Source: Terriglobia bacterium (GTDB taxonomy: Bacteria > Acidobacteriota > Terriglobia > UBA7540). Taken from it: a DNA stretch of 6,470 nucleotides. Shown here in pieces: positions 1-4,886 of the stretch. The first letter of the stretch is position 1. Each line of letters opens with the position of its first letter. The stretch spans positions 1-6,470 of the forward strand of contig JASHTR010000558.1 of assembly GCA_030040455.1 (NCBI GenBank), read 5' to 3'. Made by a program: the position numbers and the translations under genes. The notes under the pieces were generated by a model. The model did no database searches and was not told where the DNA came from. It saw only the letters and a list, made by a program, of their open reading frames with translations.

Positions 1-58
1 AGCTTTCAGCGGTCAGCTATCAGCCAAAGCTTTAGCTGAAAGCTGACCGCTGATTGCT
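1..58. repeat. TCAGC-type palindromic heptamer array A
   Basis: From position 6 the plus strand divides exactly into heptamers: TCAGCGG, TCAGCTA, TCAGCCA, then central AAGCTTT, then AGCTGAA, AGCTGAC, CGCTGAT. Arms 1-24 and 35-58 pair as inverted repeats at 21 of 24 positions. A 35-bp stretch (20-54) is identical to 1334-1368 in array D. It follows the connector-like gene in transcription order and may continue beyond the window. Confidence 0.85.
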
Positions 59-61
59 TTC

Positions 62-601
62 TTAAAACCTTTGCGACTTCCAGAAATAATCGTCCAGACC
101 CTCTTCGCGCGCGCCTTCGTGGCGGGGCATGTCGCCGCCCGCTACGCCTTCGAGTCCCGGCCGCGGCGATTCAATTCGCGCCTCGGGATCGAACAGCAAA
201 TCGTACATTCCGCTCGGGAGCGGCCGTCCGCGCTCATCCATCGCTTCCAGGCGCGCTCGCAGCTCGTCGTAAGTATCTTCAAAGTCTTTGCCGAGCTTTT
301 CCGCGCTCGCCACGCCAAACGTCGCGAGGGTGAGTCCAAGCTGCGCCGCCGCGCCGTACCGGTTGATCTTTTCGAGCACGTTCAGCGCGTCAGTCGAAAA
401 CGCCGCCTGAAAATTGGCGAAGCTGCCCGCAAAGCTCGAATTGATCGCCTCGCCAAACCGCTTCTGCAGGATCGCGTCAATGTCTCCGGCCACGTCGTCG
501 ATATATTGCTGGATGAGCGTGTTCGAAGGCTTCTGCGTGCTCGTCCCGGTGACGAACGTCGGAAACATCCCGGCAACGTTTGCGATGGTCGTATAGCTCA
601 T
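62..601 (-). CDS. Head-tail connector-like (gp6/gp36-type) protein
   Basis: This 179-residue protein begins MSYTTIANVAGMFPTFV and continues with TLIQQYIDDVAGDIDAILQKRFG (residues about 28-50), a pattern shared with phage head-tail connector proteins: a short N-terminal 'Y-T-T-x-x-D/N-V' opening and an amphipathic helix I-x-x-Y-I-D-D-V-A-x-x-I-D-x-x-L-x-x-R. A second helical region follows (FSTDALNVLEKINRYGAAAQLGL), then an acidic Leu/Glu-rich helix (FEDTYDELRARLEAMDERG). The last 50 residues are Pro/Gly/Arg/Glu-rich and look disordered. Connectors sit under the portal and receive the tail, which fits its place after the capsid genes. Unlike its neighbours it has no AAAGGAG or GGAGG before ATG, only GCGAAGCGAGC. 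The family match is by pattern, not by search. The stop TAA abuts the 1-58 array. Confidence 0.6.
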   Translation of the reverse strand: MSYTTIANVAGMFPTFVTGTSTQKPSNTLIQQYIDDVAGDIDAILQKRFGEAINSSFAGSFANFQAAFSTDALNVLEKINRYGAAAQLGLTLATFGVASAEKLGKDFEDTYDELRARLEAMDERGRPLPSGMYDLLFDPEARIESPRPGLEGVAGGDMPRHEGAREEGLDDYFWKSQRF

Positions 602-622
602 GCTCGCTTCGCTCGCGCAATT

Positions 623-708
623 AGCTTTCAGCGATCAGCACTCAGCGATCAGCCAATGCTTTAGCTGAAAGCTGATAGCTGAGTGCTGACAGCTATCTGC
701 TGAGAGCT
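623..708. repeat. TCAGC-type palindromic heptamer array B
   Basis: The left arm (623-653) holds TCAGCGA, TCAGCAC, TCAGCGA and TCAGC. The centre is CAATGCTTTA (654-663) and the right arm (664-708) is made of NNGCTGA units. The right arm is longer and pairs best with the left when shifted by one heptamer. It fills the whole junction between the 709-978 gene and the connector-like gene. Confidence 0.85.
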
Positions 709-978
709 TTAATACTCGATTCCCACGCGCAGGCTTGTCTGTCCTGCGCCTGTGGTGTAGTAGAGATTCGTCGCGTCGGGCGGCGAAGTCTCAAATCCCG
801 GCGTCCCGGAAGTCGCCTGATAGATCGGCACGTTGTAGGGAGTTTTCGGCAAGCCGTGGGGAATGGTGTTTGCCGCTCCCGCCGTCAGTCCGGTAACCAC
901 CAGCACGGCGCGCCGCAAGAGCGCCCCGGTAAGGTTCTGGTGAACGTCCTCGTAAGTCGGTGTAACTGAAATTGCCAT
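709..978 (-). CDS. Small phage structural-module protein of unknown function
   Basis: This 89-residue protein begins MAISVTPTYEDVHQNLTGAL, with ATG at 976-978 and AAAGGAG 6 nt upstream in the same 30-bp leader as the preceding gene. The middle (LRRAVLVVTGLTAGAANTIPHGLPKTPYNVPI) has an N-T-I-x-H-G-L-x-x-T-P motif seen in short beta-sheet pieces of phage tail and virion proteins, where a hydrophobic strand is followed by a phrase of this kind. The end (DATNLYYTTGAGQTSLRVGIEY) has alternating polar and hydrophobic residues typical of beta strands. I do not recognise a named family. Its place between a small head gene and the connector, and its own strong SD, support a real translated gene. The TAA is directly followed by a TCAGC-family array. 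A minor virion or head-tail joining role is a guess from context. Confidence 0.6.
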   Translation of the reverse strand: MAISVTPTYEDVHQNLTGALLRRAVLVVTGLTAGAANTIPHGLPKTPYNVPIYQATSGTPGFETSPPDATNLYYTTGAGQTSLRVGIEY

Positions 979-1003
979 TTCTCGCTCCTTTGTCGCTCGA
1001 AGC
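974..1003 (-). promoter_or_regulatory. Translation leader with SD, copy 2 of the exact 30-bp duplicate
   Basis: AAAGGAG at 985-991 lies 6 nt before the ATG at 976-978. It is identical over 30 bp to 1274-1303. The upstream side joins a TCAGC array in both copies. Confidence 0.75.
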
Positions 1004-1096
1004 TGTCAGCAAATAGCTGTCAGCTTTCAGCTATCAGCAATCAGCTTTCAGCTTTTCGTCTTCTTGCTGACTGCTGAGCGCTGATCGCTGAGTGCT
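1001..1096. repeat. TCAGC-type heptamer array C, overlapping the 3' end of a gene
   Basis: The left part (1001-1053) and right part (1065-1096) carry TCAGC and GCTGA units separated by TTTCGTCTTCT instead of the usual AAGCTTT centre. The right part is translated as the C-terminus of the 1048-1278 gene, and the stop codon TGA at 1048-1050 lies in a left-arm unit. Confidence 0.8.
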
Positions 1097-1278
1097 TGTA
1101 TTTGCCCCGCTGTCATTTCCGCCGCTTCGACCGCCGTCAACTCGATGATGCCGGTCGTATCGACCTTGATTTGAGCGCCGTTTCCCGCGCTTCTTGGCTT
1201 CTTGGGCGCGATCGCGCCTTCGGGCAAGTAAAGCGTCCCCGAAAGCTCGATCGGTCGCAGCACCTTGTATTTCGCCAT
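1048..1278 (-). CDS. Short phage protein whose C-terminus and stop codon come from a repeat array
   Basis: I chose the ATG at 1276-1278 (MAKYKVLRPIELSGTLYLPE) over one nine codons upstream at 1303-1305. AAAGGAG lies 6 nt before the chosen ATG, whereas the upstream one overlaps the leader and array. The 76-residue protein has the pattern KxKVLxPIxLxGxLYxPxGxI...IxELTxxEAAxM, seen in short uncharacterised proteins in head-gene clusters (possibly the DUF7210 type; I am not sure of the name). Its role is unknown; position between capsid and connector suggests a minor head or completion function. The last residues, about 62-76 (QALSDQRSAVSKKTKS), are read from TCAGC heptamers, and the TGA stop lies in a heptamer core. 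The native family end has probably been lost or extended. Confidence 0.6.
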   Translation of the reverse strand: MAKYKVLRPIELSGTLYLPEGAIAPKKPRSAGNGAQIKVDTTGIIELTAVEAAEMTAGQIQALSDQRSAVSKKTKS

Positions 1279-1303
1279 TTCTCGCTCCTTTGTCGCTCGA
1301 AGC
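1274..1303 (-). promoter_or_regulatory. Translation leader with SD, copy 1 of an exact 30-bp duplicate
   Basis: AAAGGAG at 1285-1291 lies 6 nt before the ATG at 1276-1278. The whole 30-bp leader, including ATG and the next GC, is identical to 974-1003, exactly 300 bp away. This fixes the start of the small gene at 1278. Confidence 0.75.
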
Positions 1304-1372
1304 ATTCAGCCTTCAGCGCTCAGCGATCAGCAGTCAGCCAAAGCTTTAGCTGAAAGCTGACCGCTGATAGCT
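1302..1372. repeat. TCAGC-type palindromic heptamer array D
   Basis: From 1306 the plus strand is in strict 7-bp register: TCAGCCT, TCAGCGC, TCAGCGA, TCAGCAG, TCAGCCA, central AAGCTTT, then AGCTGAA, AGCTGAC, CGCTGAT. The left arm has five units and the right about three. It lies between the capsid gene and the 1048-1278 gene. Confidence 0.85.
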
Positions 1373-1376
1373 TCCT

Positions 1377-2315
1377 TTACGCCACCGCGTTCAGAAACAC
1401 GTATCCTGCCGTGGGCGCGACAATCTGAATGTCGTCGTAGCGGTGAACTTCAATCACGTCCGCCGTCTTCGATTCCACCCGATAGCGCTTGGTCAGCGTT
1501 CCGCCCAGGTCGGGCGCGCCAAACAGCCACCGGAAGGTATAGCCCAAGGCCGGCTGCAAGCGCTCCGGCGCCGGCGGAATGTAGGCCAGCAGCGCGTTGT
1601 TGCCCCAAATGAAATTGAGGTTCGGCGCTTGCCCTTCATTCGCCGTGTCGTATTCCGCGCCCAGCACCCAGAAATTGTCCACGTCAAACACGCTCTTCAG
1701 GTGGTCGGCCTGCAGGATGCCCACCTGGGTGTATTTGAAGCGGTCAATGATCTTCGGATGCTGCCGCAGGTAGCTGTAGACCGGAAACGAAACCGCCAGC
1801 GTGTTGGGCGTCTTCGCAATCGCCTGCTTGATGAGGATCTTCTGCTGCTCGACGGCGCTGATGGGGTCCGAATTCACGTAGTCGGACCATTGCGACGTGC
1901 CCGAAAGTGTGGTGTTTGGCACCGAGCTTCCGCTGCCCATGATGAGCTGATTGATCCGGATTTCGAGATCCAGCAGGATGGCGTCGGTGAGGTTTTGCAC
2001 GGTGTTGATCTCCAGGTCCGTGCCGTCTGAGCTCGCCCGCTCTTCATCCGAAATCGAGTCTTTCAGCGAATGGTCGTTGCAGAAGTACGGATTGTTGGAA
2101 AGCGCCCAGGGCGCGATTTCCCGCGATTCCGCCTTCGGCGCGCGAATGGTCTCATAGCGATGAAACTTTTCCTTGCCGAAGATCCAGTAGCGCCCGGAGC
2201 GCTGCTTCACCGGCGTAGGCGGAAAAAGCTTCTCTCCAAAATAGTCGTCGTTGACATAGCCCACCGAAATGTTGTTCAGCGGCTGGTCAAGGTACTGAAG
2301 CGAAATATCTGCCAT
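1377..2315 (-). CDS. Phage major capsid protein, HK97-fold type
   Basis: This 312-residue protein resembles a recognised family of phage major capsid proteins of about 300-350 residues. The N-terminal block (LNNISVGYVNDDYFGEKLFP, residues about 13-32, then GRYWIFGKEKFHRY) is a characteristic opening in which the subunit gains FP..PV..QSG-like residues. It is followed by an SLKDSISDEER segment, an LTDAILLDLEIRINQLI helix, LSGTSQWSDYVNSDPI near residue 140, a long helix with KILIKQAIAKTPNTLAVS, and a beta-rich C-terminal region including FIWGNNALLAYIPPAPERLQ and RYRVESKTADVIEVHRYDD. It would form the icosahedral shell, built on the upstream scaffold and trimmed by the upstream protease. The start is secure: GGAGGAAAA directly precedes ATG. 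The gene ends at TAA just before a TCAGC array. Length and layout look complete, with no repeat insertion inside it. Confidence 0.87.
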   Translation of the reverse strand: MADISLQYLDQPLNNISVGYVNDDYFGEKLFPPTPVKQRSGRYWIFGKEKFHRYETIRAPKAESREIAPWALSNNPYFCNDHSLKDSISDEERASSDGTDLEINTVQNLTDAILLDLEIRINQLIMGSGSSVPNTTLSGTSQWSDYVNSDPISAVEQQKILIKQAIAKTPNTLAVSFPVYSYLRQHPKIIDRFKYTQVGILQADHLKSVFDVDNFWVLGAEYDTANEGQAPNLNFIWGNNALLAYIPPAPERLQPALGYTFRWLFGAPDLGGTLTKRYRVESKTADVIEVHRYDDIQIVAPTAGYVFLNAVA

Positions 2316-2324
2316 TTTTCCTCC
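2316..2324 (-). promoter_or_regulatory. Shine-Dalgarno site of the capsid gene
   Basis: The minus strand reads GGAGGAAAA directly before the ATG of the capsid gene: GGAGG with 4-nt spacing. It abuts the GTGAT-type array at 2325 with no spacer, so the array runs right up to the ribosome binding site. Confidence 0.75.
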
Positions 2325-2373
2325 GTGATGCGTGGAGCGTGATTAGTGGCTCGAACCACGAATCACGGACCAC
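2325..2373. repeat. GTGAT-type palindromic heptamer array E
   Basis: There are seven heptamers in register: GTGATGC, GTGGAGC, GTGATTA, GTGGCTC, then GAACCAC, GAATCAC, GGACCAC. The turn point is CTCGAA. Four units lie left and three right, the same 4+3 plan as the array at 4887-4935. It abuts the capsid SD. Confidence 0.85.
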
Positions 2374-2505
2374 TGCTTTCTGGCGATTCGCCGGGCGCGC
2401 CGGAGAATTGAAGCGCTTACGCGAAAGCTCGTCGCCTCGAGCCACCGCGCTACGCGGGGATCCGCTCGGCCTTCGCCGGTGGATCACCCCCGCCGCATTG
2501 AAGAA
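2374..2505. other. GC-rich non-coding segment with several short hairpins
   Basis: This stretch separates array E from array F and is not made of heptamers. It holds four compact inverted repeats: GGCGATTCGCC (2382-2392), CCGCG-CTA-CGCGG (2445-2457), CGGC-CTTC-GCCG (2467-2478) and GGTG-GAT-CACC (2478-2488). No SD-led gene is convincing here. It could be a structured RNA leader for the capsid gene, a REP-like element or a gene remnant. Confidence 0.45.
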
Positions 2506-2590
2506 GCGGTCAGCCATTAGCACTCAGCGATCAGCTTTCAGCGATCAGCTAAAGCTTTAGCTGAAAGCTGACTGCTGATAGCTGAGAGCT
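2506..2590. repeat. TCAGC-type palindromic heptamer array F
   Basis: The left arm (2506-2549) includes TCAGCGA, TCAGCTT and TCAGCGA. The centre is TAAAGCTTTA (2550-2559), and the right arm (2560-2590) runs GCTGAAAGCTGACTGCTGAT onward. It follows the decoration-like gene in transcription order. Confidence 0.85.
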
Positions 2591-2595
2591 ATTCC

Positions 2596-3084
2596 CTACG
2601 CGACTGCTTGCGTAAAGTTCAAGAGCACTTCCACCACGTCATCGGCTTCCGCCGTCGTGTTCTGCGCGATGCCCACGGCGTAAATCTTGGTGCCAGCGCT
2701 GATCGACAGGTTGGCCGTGTTATTCACGCGACCGTACTCGTCCGCCACCACCAGGATGTCGCCTTCATTCACCGCGCCGGCCGCATACACTTTGGCAATG
2801 CCGTTCACCTGCAGCGTGAGCCCGCGCCCTTTCAGGTTGTAAAGCACCGGCGCGGTCCCCGTCACCGTTTCGGGCGGCGTCCCTTGCGGCACAAAGTAGT
2901 TTGGCTCGACGAAATGCTCGATGGTCACGCCCAGCACCCCTGGCGCGTTCGACGCGCCGGGCAATGTGGCATATTGCTGGTTCTGCGTGGTGTCCGTCGT
3001 GTCCTTCACCAGCACCGAAAACTTCGCGATCCGCTCGTTCACTCCGCTGCGAAATCCAACCGTCAATCCGTTAATTCCTGCCAT
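2596..3084 (-). CDS. Small phage head decoration/stabilisation-like protein
   Basis: This 162-residue protein starts MAGINGLTVGFRSGVNERIA and lies between the protease/scaffold and the major capsid gene, the usual place for a head decoration or stabilising protein. It is rich in beta-strand patterns and small residues: VLGVTIEHFVEPNYF, GLTLQVNGIAKVYAAG, EGDILVVADEYGRV, KIYAVGIAQNTTAEADDVVEVLL. The central V-x-G-I-A-x-V-x-A...G-x-V-x-x-G-D-x-L-V-V pattern followed by an A-x-G-I-A-x-x strand is the hallmark of DUF2190-type and related capsid decoration proteins. Such proteins bind the outside of the expanded capsid and strengthen it. The ATG at 3082-3084 has AAAGGAG at 7-nt spacing, followed upstream by a diverged copy of a leader shared with two other genes. 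It ends at TAG, six bases from a TCAGC array. No truncation is visible. The family is assigned by pattern and position only. Confidence 0.65.
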   Translation of the reverse strand: MAGINGLTVGFRSGVNERIAKFSVLVKDTTDTTQNQQYATLPGASNAPGVLGVTIEHFVEPNYFVPQGTPPETVTGTAPVLYNLKGRGLTLQVNGIAKVYAAGAVNEGDILVVADEYGRVNNTANLSISAGTKIYAVGIAQNTTAEADDVVEVLLNFTQAVA

Positions 3085-3112
3085 CTATTCGCTCCTTTCA
3101 GTCGCGAGAAGC
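3085..3112 (-). promoter_or_regulatory. Translation leader, diverged copy, before the decoration-like gene
   Basis: The minus strand reads GCTTCTCGCGACTGAAAGGAG then CGAATAG then ATG. It aligns with the 974-1003 and 1274-1303 leaders (GCTTCGAGCGACAAAGGAG) over the GCTTC, GCGAC and AAAGGAGCGA parts, with a 2-nt insertion before AAAGGAG. The upstream edge joins the TCAGC array. Confidence 0.6.
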
Positions 3113-3174
3113 TTTCAGTTTTCAGCAGTCAGCCAAAGCCTTAGCTGATCGCTGAGTGCTGATCGCTGAATGCT
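3110..3174. repeat. TCAGC-type palindromic heptamer array G
   Basis: Left arm 3110-3133, centre CAAAGCCTTA (3134-3143), right arm 3144-3174 of GCTGATC, GCTGAGT, GCTGATC, GCTGAAT units. It fills the junction between the protease/scaffold stop codon and the leader of the decoration-like gene. Confidence 0.85.
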
Positions 3175-3903
3175 TCAGCCTGCCGTTCCGTCCGCATTCA
3201 CGCGCCGTGAATGCCGGGCGCGATACTGCTCCGCCAGCACCGGGTTCTCGCTCAAAAACTGCTTGAACGCCGAAGCGTAATCCAGCTTCGACTCCCGCAT
3301 CAGCTTCTTCACGCCCAGATCGATCTCTTCCTCCGGCGTCCCGCGCTCCGCCGCGCCCAACCCCTGTGCTCCCAGCGTCACGGCCCGCGCCGACTTCAGG
3401 TATTCCGCAAAATCGGCTGCGCGCTCAATTGCGTCGCGGAAGAAGAACTTGCGATCGCGCGGCAGAATCTTGCCTTCCCGCACCGCCGCGTCGATCATCT
3501 TCTCGGCTTCCGTCGCTCGAATGTAATCCGCAAACGTGATCTTGCCCTTGTCCGCAAGCTCGGTCGCGCGCTTCGCGTCAACCTTGCCGTCGCGCGCCAC
3601 TTCCGTCAGCAGCAGCGAGCGCCGCTCGGCCTCGCGCGCGGCTTCTTTCTGGTCTTCATCGTCATCGGGATTCACCCCCAGATGCTTGGCTGCGTGCTGC
3701 CGCAGGTCCTCTTCGCTCATGCAGCCAACGTCTGAATCGCCATCGCTCAGGATGTGATGCCCTTCGTGCTTCGAGCCTTTCCGCCCTTTGCGAATCTTCA
3801 GCATTGGCAATTCGTGCTCGCCTTTCCCGTCCTTCTCTTCCGTGTCTTCAGTAAGCTCTTCTTCGGGATCTTCCAGCTTTTCCTTCTTTTCGTGTTCGGC
3901 CAT
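3175..3903 (-). CDS. Probable internal in-frame scaffold product (Mu gpZ-like), 242 aa
   Basis: Residue 323 of the protease/scaffold protein is an ATG at 3901-3903, followed by [15 protein letters not shown]. It is preceded on the minus strand by AAAGGAG (3912-3918) at 8-nt spacing, the same SD core used by three other genes in this window. A separately initiated product would lack the protease and contain only the acidic and helical scaffold region. This matches the established Mu I/Z and lambda C/Nu3 arrangement, where a shorter scaffold starts in frame inside the protease gene. The heptapeptide-repeat array ends just upstream of the SD, at 3927, so the scaffold start looks like a former gene start with its leader kept. 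The SD and ATG are seen directly; the separate product is inferred. The alternative is that only the long form is made and the start is a relic. Confidence 0.55.
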   Translation of the reverse strand: MAEHEKKEKLEDPEEELTEDTEEKDGKGEHELPMLKIRKGRKGSKHEGHHILSDGDSDVGCMSEEDLRQHAAKHLGVNPDDDEDQKEAAREAERRSLLLTEVARDGKVDAKRATELADKGKITFADYIRATEAEKMIDAAVREGKILPRDRKFFFRDAIERAADFAEYLKSARAVTLGAQGLGAAERGTPEEEIDLGVKKLMRESKLDYASAFKQFLSENPVLAEQYRARHSRRVNADGTAG

Positions 3904-4869
3904 CGTGATAGCTCCTTTCTGATTTCTGTTCCCTGTTTCCTGTTCCCTATTGCCTGTCGCCTGTTCCCTATTGCCTGTCGCCTGTGGCCTATTGCCTGTC
4001 GCCTGTGGCCTATTGCCTGTCGCCTGTGGCCTGTCGCCTGTCGCCTGTTCCCTGTCGCCTATCACCGTCCCGTCCGACAGCATGATCGGTGGGAGCTCTT
4101 CCAAAAACGGATGGTTTGTCAGCGCGCCGCTCGTCAGAGTGGCGCCTTGCGGCTCTCCGGTCTCCTTGTCCTTCGCGCCCCAGTCAATAGCGGGCGACAA
4201 GAACCGATACTGGCCCGTGCGCAGCATCTCTTCCGCCTGCGGCGTCCACTCGACAAAGGCAGTCAGCACACAGCTATCAGCTTTCAGCTTGCTGACCGCT
4301 GACGGCTGATCGCTGACGGCTATTTTGTGGATCCACCCCGCCGCCGGAATCGCGCCGCCCTTCGCCACTTCCGGCATCTCGCTGGCGTGCTCGTAATCGA
4401 TAGGGATCATGCCGTTCTGGCGCTTCTCGAAGTTGCGCACCATGTCCGAGAGGTCTTCCTTCGAGATCGAGAAATCGTGGTCGCCTTTCACCCAGCTTCC
4501 CGGCACCGCAATCGCAACCTCCCGAAGCTGCGTGCTGGGTCCGTGCAGGGCGATTCCTTCCGGCGTCTCGACCGCCGCTCCTGCGCCCGTCATCAGTACC
4601 GCAATGCGAGTGTCGCGCGAATATTCCTTCTCGAAATTCGATGTGTCGATTCCGTACTTGTGCGCGCGCGCGATGATCTTGCGCTTCAGCGCCGCCTTGG
4701 CATCGGCCGGAATGCCTTTCGACTGATTGAATCGAGCCATCGCGTCGCGCACATGCGAAGCATCGTGCAGCGGAAATTTCCACTTGCTCGGCTCGTCGCC
4801 CGGCGCGTAGCCAAAATCGCTTTTATGAACTTTATCGCCGCCTACCGTCGCATAATCTTGCTCCGCCAT
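3175..4869 (-). CDS. Mu gpI-like prohead protease joined in frame to a scaffold-like C-terminal region
   Basis: This 564-residue protein begins at an ATG 4 nt from GGGGAGG. Residues about 15-85 ([43 protein letters not shown]) form a small domain often found next to phage protease regions; DUF6582 is my tentative name. Residues about 88-265 match the Mu prophage I protein family: IDYEH (157-161), AAGWI (176-180), VEWTPQA (206-212), YRFLSP (221-226) and LTNHP (251-255 region). That family processes the prohead and its scaffold. Residues 268-314 are a heptapeptide repeat encoded by a 20-heptamer DNA array, and residues 184-203 come from a second array inside the protease domain. Residues 323-564 are acidic then helical ([19 protein letters not shown]), as expected of a scaffold, with helices around 405-495 and a C-terminal [17 protein letters not shown] like phage scaffold ends. 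Mu gene I likewise contains the scaffold Z in its C-terminal part. Function is well supported; catalytic residues are not identified. Confidence 0.85.
   Translation of the reverse strand: MAEQDYATVGGDKVHKSDFGYAPGDEPSKWKFPLHDASHVRDAMARFNQSKGIPADAKAALKRKIIARAHKYGIDTSNFEKEYSRDTRIAVLMTGAGAAVETPEGIALHGPSTQLREVAIAVPGSWVKGDHDFSISKEDLSDMVRNFEKRQNGMIPIDYEHASEMPEVAKGGAIPAAGWIHKIAVSDQPSAVSKLKADSCVLTAFVEWTPQAEEMLRTGQYRFLSPAIDWGAKDKETGEPQGATLTSGALTNHPFLEELPPIMLSDGTVIGDREQATGDRPQATGNRPQATGNRPQATGNREQATGNREQETGNRNQKGAITMAEHEKKEKLEDPEEELTEDTEEKDGKGEHELPMLKIRKGRKGSKHEGHHILSDGDSDVGCMSEEDLRQHAAKHLGVNPDDDEDQKEAAREAERRSLLLTEVARDGKVDAKRATELADKGKITFADYIRATEAEKMIDAAVREGKILPRDRKFFFRDAIERAADFAEYLKSARAVTLGAQGLGAAERGTPEEEIDLGVKKLMRESKLDYASAFKQFLSENPVLAEQYRARHSRRVNADGTAG
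3912..3918 (-). promoter_or_regulatory. Internal Shine-Dalgarno site for the scaffold-like product
   Basis: AAAGGAG on the minus strand lies 8 nt before the in-frame ATG at 3901-3903. It decides the internal start: the same core precedes the genes at 978, 1278 and 3084. It sits just downstream of the last GGNNAYA heptamer. Confidence 0.6.
3927..4066 (-). repeat. 20-unit GGNNAYA heptamer array inside the protease/scaffold gene
   Basis: Exactly 140 bp, 20 heptamers with no gap. On the coding strand the units are GGCGACA, GGCAATA, GGCCACA, GGGAACA and close variants. A higher-order 21-bp unit (GGCGACA GGCAATA GGCCACA) recurs three times. Because 7 x 3 = 21, it encodes a heptapeptide repeat of the form R-P/E-Q-A-T-G-N/D, residues about 268-314. 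Units ending TA occur only in phases where no TAG codon forms. Confidence 0.92.
4261..4321 (-). repeat. TCAGC-type heptamer array H inside the protease domain
   Basis: Plus-strand units from 4263 keep 7-bp register: TCAGCAC, ACAGCTA, TCAGCTT, TCAGCTT, then GCTGACC, GCTGACG, GCTGATC, GCTGACG. It is translated as residues about 184-203 ([19 protein letters not shown]), between the AAGWI and VEWT motifs, where the family normally has a short turn. One unit departs from the TCAGC core, at 4270. Confidence 0.88.
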
Positions 4870-4880
4870 GAAACCTCCCC
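4870..4880 (-). promoter_or_regulatory. Shine-Dalgarno site of the protease/scaffold gene
   Basis: The minus strand reads GGGGAGG then TTTC then ATG. The spacing is 4 nt, shorter than the 6-8 nt of the AAAGGAG genes. It follows directly on the 4887-4935 heptamer array. Confidence 0.75.
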
Positions 4881-4886
4881 ACTACC

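Noticed and set aside
1..58. CRISPR array or attachment site
   Set aside because: Units are 7 bp with no spacers and are palindromic. No integrase or tRNA is nearby, and the same element recurs at many junctions.
71..664. Long plus-strand open frame opposite the connector-like gene
   Set aside because: Arg-rich composition typical of an antisense shadow, no SD, and it runs into array B. The minus-strand frame has recognisable connector motifs.
1279..1305. Upstream ATG at 1303-1305 as start of the small gene
   Set aside because: It would translate the duplicated leader and its SD. The ATG at 1276-1278 has AAAGGAG at 6 nt and gives the family-like MAKYKVLRPIEL opening.
1443..2030. Plus-strand open frame opposite the capsid gene
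   Set aside because: Arg/His-rich antisense shadow of a well-recognised capsid protein; no SD.
2287..2523. Minus-strand open frame between decoration and capsid genes
   Set aside because: No SD, Arg/Ser/Pro-rich, overlaps the capsid start and reads through the 2325-2373 array and part of array F. A peptide echo (AAGVIH versus AAGWIH of the protease) is short and may be chance.
3110..3174. Rho-independent terminators at the gene junctions
   Set aside because: The hairpins are strong enough, but none that I checked is followed on the minus strand by a U-rich tract. Stopping transcription after each head gene would also be odd for a late operon.
3754..4302. Plus-strand open frame with repeats such as LWPIACR
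   Set aside because: The repeats are the reverse reading of the 20-heptamer array; the same DNA is coding on the minus strand within a recognised protease/scaffold protein.
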